In this document: positions 14,737-17,533 of the stretch, one piece after another
How the letters are laid out: every line of letters begins with the position of its first letter
Numbering within the stretch: position 1 is the stretch's first letter
Origin: an uncultured Erysipelotrichaceae bacterium
GTDB lineage: Bacteria > Bacillota_I > Bacilli_A > RFN20 > CAG-826
Assembly (NCBI GenBank): GCA_902801805.1
Contig: CADCJP010000014.1
Coordinates: 1 to 17,533 of the forward strand
DNA length: 17,533 nucleotides
Reading direction: 5' to 3'
Made by a program: the position numbers and the translations under genes
The notes under the pieces: model-generated
The model's input: the letters and a program-made list of their open reading frames with translations, nothing else
What the model was told of the DNA's origin: nothing
Database searches by the model: none

Positions 14737-15262
14737 ATGAACGAAAAAGAAAAGATGCTGAAAGGCAAGATCTATGATTCCATCTATCCTGAACTATATA
14801 ACAGGAGAGTGGAAGCTAATAAACTCTGTATCGAATATAACAATCTTCCTGAAGCACATCCTGATAAAGCAAAAGTATTAAAACAAATATTTCCAAACGC
14901 TGATGAAACACTATTTGTGCGTGGCCCAGTCTATGTTGACTATGGCTGCTACACAACAATTGGCAAGCACTGTTACTTTAATTTCAATTTAGTGATTTTA
15001 GATGTTTGTCCAGTCACTATTGGTGATAACTGTTGATCGAGAATATGGTAAACCCATTACCATAGGTAATAACTGCTGGATTGGCGGTAATGTACCCATT
15101 CTTCCAGGTGTCACTATCCACGATAATGTTGTCGTTGGAGCGGGTTCAGTGGTCACTAAGGATTTAGAAAGTGGGGCTATCTATGTTGGTAATCCCGCGA
15201 AAAAACTTAGAGACATCGATGAAGAAAAAGACTCTATCTATAATCACAAAGAGTTGTGGTAA
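14737..15262 (+). pseudogene. Maltose/galactoside O-acetyltransferase-like gene with internal deletion
   Basis: The 5' part (14737-15036) encodes MNEKEKMLKGKIYDS and the start of a left-handed beta-helix, up to VCPVTIGDNC, and then meets TGA at 15034. The rest of the family sequence continues in another frame from about 15032, as REYGKPITIGNNCWIGG, PGVTIHDNVVVGAGSVVTKD and VGNPAKKL, to the TAA at 15260-15262. In Maa/LacA proteins about 20-24 residues lie between these two pieces, including the 'TATHPxD' segment with the catalytic histidine. Those residues are missing here, so the break is an internal deletion of about 60-70 bases whose length is not a multiple of three, not a one-base error. 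The product is expected to be inactive. Everything else is well preserved, suggesting a recent loss or an assembly error. Confidence 0.85.
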
Positions 15263-16882
15263 TTAATTATCGGCTTGTTTACGAGCGTGTTTATCTTCGT
15301 ACATTAAATGGTCAGCGCGTCTAGCGACGTTATGGACATCTTTATCTTCAGCGTAGTTATAGTCCGCTAGACCGATAGCGACACTAATCTTTTCCCAAGG
15401 TTCTTTAGCGAAAGCGCAAATTTCTGCGCTTTTTTCAATAAAGACATTCTTAAGCTTTTCTCTATTGAGATAATCTTCGCTTTGTAAAATAACGGCGAAT
15501 TCATCCCCGCCAAGTCTAAAGACTGGGCTCTTAGCGAAGACACGACAAATCAAGTTACAAGAATTTTTGATATAAACATCACCTTTATCATGACCATATG
15601 TATCGTTAATGACTTTTAAAGAGTCACAGTCAAAGATAGCAATAGCAAACTTTGGATCTTCTCCATCATCAATTCTCTTTTGCATTTGTTCCATGAAGAT
15701 ATCATAAGCACCTTTATTACGGACACTTGTTAATGCATCAGCGTACGCTAAGGAGTTAAGGTCAGTGATATAGCCACCTAAATGTTCAATCAATCTATTC
15801 ATAGTAGTGGTCAATGTTCCAATTTCATCGTTACCTTTATAGTCAAGTTTAACGTCGTAGTTACCTTCGTTAATTTCTTCAGCAGCGTTAGTTAATTCTC
15901 TTAAAGGTCTAGTGATACGTCTAGAGAAGATAATGGTTAAAGTACCAAAAACTAGACCAATCGCCACGGCAACAATAATTAATTGGACAATCAATCTTTG
16001 CCATGGTCCGTTTACTTCATCTAAAGAAATGACAACATTGAGTCTCGTGCCATTACTCAATGACTTCCAAACACCAATCTTTTCAGAACCATCATAAGTG
16101 TAATTAGAAACACCGTTTTCGTTTAATAGTCCCTTAGGGACTGATGGGATATCTTTTTCATCCATATCTAAAACATCAATGTATGGATGATAGACAATAT
16201 TACCTTCTTCATCGTCAATAAAGGCATAGCCTGTTTCGTGCAACTTAATCGCATCCACTTGTTTCTTCATGGTGAGGTAGCTAATTTCAATACCCACAAC
16301 GCCAACGAAGTTATTGCCTTTATAAATTGGGACGTTATAAGAAATCACACGTTCTTCAATAGTGTCGGTAATATATGGCTTAAGCCAAATGGCTTTGCCA
16401 GTAAACTTAGGAACGGTGAACCACACAAGCTTAGAAGTATCTTGTGTATCGTATTTAGTAATATCAGTGACTTCGTGTTCTTCAAATTCATTGGTTTTAT
16501 TTTTGACATACCAGAAACCTTTTTCTGTTTCTGAATAGTTTGGATCAACGCGGTAGTAATAGGTCATAACACCATTTGTTTGATTCGCGGATGTATTGAA
16601 TACATTCTTCGCTCTCGCCATGTGTTGATCTAATTCACCATCACTAATGGTTAATAAGTCTGACTTAATATAAGTGGAGACTGTTTCGACAGATTGTTCG
16701 ACGCTTTCAAAATAGTAATCTAAACTCTTTTCGCCCGCTTCACAAAGGAGTTGTAAGTTTTGTTTCGCGGAATCAATACCAATGTTTCTAACAGAAATCG
16801 CAGAAATAATAGTCGCAACAATAATAGCGACAAGAATACCCGCGATGGTTAGTAATGTAGTTTTTGATTGAATCGAACGCAT
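15263..16882 (-). CDS. Cache-HAMP-GGDEF diguanylate cyclase
   Basis: This 539-residue membrane sensor enzyme makes c-di-GMP. TM1 is about residues 8-30, a large extracytoplasmic sensory domain of Cache type spans about 33-297 with WFTVPKF and GVVGIEISYL as typical segments, and TM2 is about 298-320. A HAMP domain (about 321-373) leads to the GGDEF domain from about 378: DALTSVRNKGAY, the metal-binding AIFDCDSLKVINDTYGHDKG, and the active loop FRLGGDEF (GGDEF at 458-462). The active-site loop is intact, but no RxxD inhibitory site precedes it. Ribosome binding site AAGGAAAG lies seven bases upstream, with a promoter at 16909-16937. The stop directly abuts the end of the convergent pseudogene, with no terminator seen between them. 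Confidence 0.93.
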   Translation of the reverse strand: MRSIQSKTTLLTIAGILVAIIVATIISAISVRNIGIDSAKQNLQLLCEAGEKSLDYYFESVEQSVETVSTYIKSDLLTISDGELDQHMARAKNVFNTSANQTNGVMTYYYRVDPNYSETEKGFWYVKNKTNEFEEHEVTDITKYDTQDTSKLVWFTVPKFTGKAIWLKPYITDTIEERVISYNVPIYKGNNFVGVVGIEISYLTMKKQVDAIKLHETGYAFIDDEEGNIVYHPYIDVLDMDEKDIPSVPKGLLNENGVSNYTYDGSEKIGVWKSLSNGTRLNVVISLDEVNGPWQRLIVQLIIVAVAIGLVFGTLTIIFSRRITRPLRELTNAAEEINEGNYDVKLDYKGNDEIGTLTTTMNRLIEHLGGYITDLNSLAYADALTSVRNKGAYDIFMEQMQKRIDDGEDPKFAIAIFDCDSLKVINDTYGHDKGDVYIKNSCNLICRVFAKSPVFRLGGDEFAVILQSEDYLNREKLKNVFIEKSAEICAFAKEPWEKISVAIGLADYNYAEDKDVHNVARRADHLMYEDKHARKQADN

Positions 16883-16908
16883 AGGATCTTTCCTTAAATC
16901 GTTTTTAT

Positions 16909-16937
16909 ATTCTAATAAAAAAATATTTCTAAATCAA
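16909..16937 (-). promoter_or_regulatory. Promoter of the Cache-GGDEF gene
   Basis: On the minus strand TTGATT (16937-16932), a 17-bp spacer and TAGAAT (16914-16909) form a good vegetative promoter. The predicted start is near 16902, leaving a leader of about 20 nt that carries the AAGGAAAG ribosome binding site. Confidence 0.65.
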
Positions 16938-17003
16938 TTTTTACGATTTTTGATTTATGGCTTATTTTGTTCTAAATAATAAACAGATTTTGCGATTTGT
17001 ACT

Positions 17004-17028
17004 ATTTACTCCTTTAAAAGGGGTAAAT
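17004..17028. promoter_or_regulatory. 25-bp near-palindrome, candidate operator upstream of degV-like gene
   Basis: ATTTACTCCTTT (17004-17015) and AAAGGGGTAAAT (17017-17028) are mirror complements around one central A, with a single T-G mismatch. The repeat covers the -35 position of the degV-like promoter and lies about 70 bases from the divergent GGDEF promoter. A repressor dimer bound here would block degV transcription. I do not recognise the box as a FapR or FabT site. Confidence 0.45.
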
Positions 17029-17033
17029 CTTTT

Positions 17034-17042
17034 TGCTATAGT
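17034..17042 (+). promoter_or_regulatory. Extended -10 promoter of the DegV-family gene
   Basis: TGCTATAGT (17034-17042) is an extended -10 element. The predicted start is about 17049, and AGCGAGG (17053-17059) gives a normal ribosome binding site nine bases before ATG 17069. Confidence 0.55.
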
Positions 17043-17068
17043 TAATATCAAGAGCGAGGTTAATATTT

Positions 17069-17533
17069 ATGGCTTTTCAAATATTTACCGACACTTCTTC
17101 AGGCATGTCTAAGGAGTTAAGGGAGAAATACGGAATCGAATATTTTCGTATGGGATTAAACGTTGCGGGAAGAGAACTCCACGGTGATTTAGATTATCAA
17201 GAATTCTCTAGAGAGCAACTCTATGAATGGGTCAAAGACCCAAATATTAAAATCACCACGAGTTTGGTGACTGTTGAAGAATTCACCACGAAGTGTGAAA
17301 AATACTTAAAACAAGGTATCGATATTTTATATGTTGCTTGCACTGACGCTTTAAGTGGTACACGTGGTGTCTTTGAGTTAGTTAAAAAAGACTTAGAAGA
17401 AAAGTATCCAGATAGAACTATTCTTTCCATCAATTCTTGCCGTGCAGAAATGGCTTTAGGCTTAATGGTTATTGAAGCCGCAAAAAAACAAAAACAAGGC
17501 ATGTCTATTGATGAAACATATAAATATATTCAA
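17069..17533 (+). CDS. DegV-family fatty-acid-binding protein (5' part)
   Basis: The first 155 codons of a DegV/FakB-type protein run off the window edge; no stop is reached. These proteins bind fatty acids and present them to the FakA kinase for phosphorylation and membrane lipid synthesis. The start MAFQIFTDTSSGMSKELREKYGIEYF matches the family opening 'ITDSTSDLP'. Further landmarks are the ligand-contact region KITTSLVTVEEF, which corresponds to the usual 'TSQPS' segment, and ILYVACTDALSGTRG, which matches the 'I.ISS.LSGT' motif. ATG 17069 follows a good ribosome binding site. Divergence from the GGDEF gene across a 186-base gap with a palindrome suggests separate regulation. The C-terminal half, needed to judge completeness, is outside the window. 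Confidence 0.85.
   Translation, partial: MAFQIFTDTSSGMSKELREKYGIEYFRMGLNVAGRELHGDLDYQEFSREQLYEWVKDPNIKITTSLVTVEEFTTKCEKYLKQGIDILYVACTDALSGTRGVFELVKKDLEEKYPDRTILSINSCRAEMALGLMVIEAAKKQKQGMSIDETYKYIQ

Noticed and set aside
15000..15060. Programmed ribosomal frameshift in the O-acetyltransferase gene
   Set aside because: No slippery heptamer is visible and about 20-24 conserved residues, including the catalytic histidine segment, are missing, which a frameshift cannot restore.
15250..15275. Terminator between the O-acetyltransferase remnant and the convergent GGDEF gene
   Set aside because: The two coding regions abut directly and no hairpin with a T tract is visible at the junction.
17004..17036. 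Palindrome at 17004-17028 followed by CTTTTT read as a rho-independent terminator
   Set aside because: No plus-strand gene lies upstream to be terminated and the repeat overlaps the degV promoter, so an operator is more likely, though an attenuator cannot be excluded.
1..17533. CRISPR array, insertion sequence or prophage
   Set aside because: No regularly spaced direct repeats, transposase or integrase reading frames, terminal inverted repeats or phage structural genes were found on either strand.

Overview
The window comes from a low-GC, Asn/Lys/Ile-rich Firmicutes-type genome, probably an uncultured Bacilli/Erysipelotrichia/Tenericutes-like lineage. TGA is used as a stop (for example at 7809-7811 and 13922-13924) and Trp is TGG, so the ordinary bacterial code applies rather than the Mycoplasma code. 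Shine-Dalgarno sequences of the AGGAGG/AAGGAA type precede many genes. Placement below this level is inference.

Layout. 1-1807 (+): the 3' end of an FtsX/MacB-type ABC permease, rimO (ribosomal protein S12 methylthiotransferase) and a two-helix membrane protein, each overlapping the next by one base. 1868-1941: a tRNA-Thr(GGT) with its own promoter and terminator. 2024-7126 (+): a response regulator, histidine kinase, two-domain ABC permease and ABC ATPase, a classic envelope-stress or antimicrobial-peptide detoxification layout. 7218-9697 (+): a TetR regulator, a membrane-anchored flavodoxin-like protein and a CPBP intramembrane protease. 9698-10108: no gene, but a strong terminator and a roughly 225-nt region with many complementary segments that looks like a structured non-coding RNA of unassigned family. 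10109-11945 (+): a membrane GGDEF diguanylate cyclase and a membrane-anchored SGNH hydrolase. 12010-13236 (-): a VWA-domain lipoprotein. 13364-13924 (+): a GNAT acetyltransferase. 13949-14676 (-): two small membrane proteins. 14737-15262 (+): a maltose/galactoside O-acetyltransferase broken by an internal deletion that removes the catalytic histidine region. 15263-16882 (-): a Cache-HAMP-GGDEF diguanylate cyclase. 17069 to the end (+): a DegV-family fatty-acid-binding protein, cut by the window edge.

How the genes work together. The best functional unit is the two-component system with its ABC transporter (2024-7126): the kinase senses an envelope signal and the regulator presumably drives the transporter. 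The two diguanylate cyclases point to c-di-GMP signalling, each with a different sensory input. The remaining genes are short, separately transcribed units, several separated by bidirectional terminators.

Most worth a second look: the structured RNA candidate at about 9792-10016; three genes whose start codon sits at or next to the predicted transcription start (apparent leaderless mRNAs); a flavodoxin-like domain whose FMN phosphate loop has lost its TGN core; a tRNA-Thr with C in place of T at position 55; and a near-perfect 25-bp palindrome over the degV promoter.
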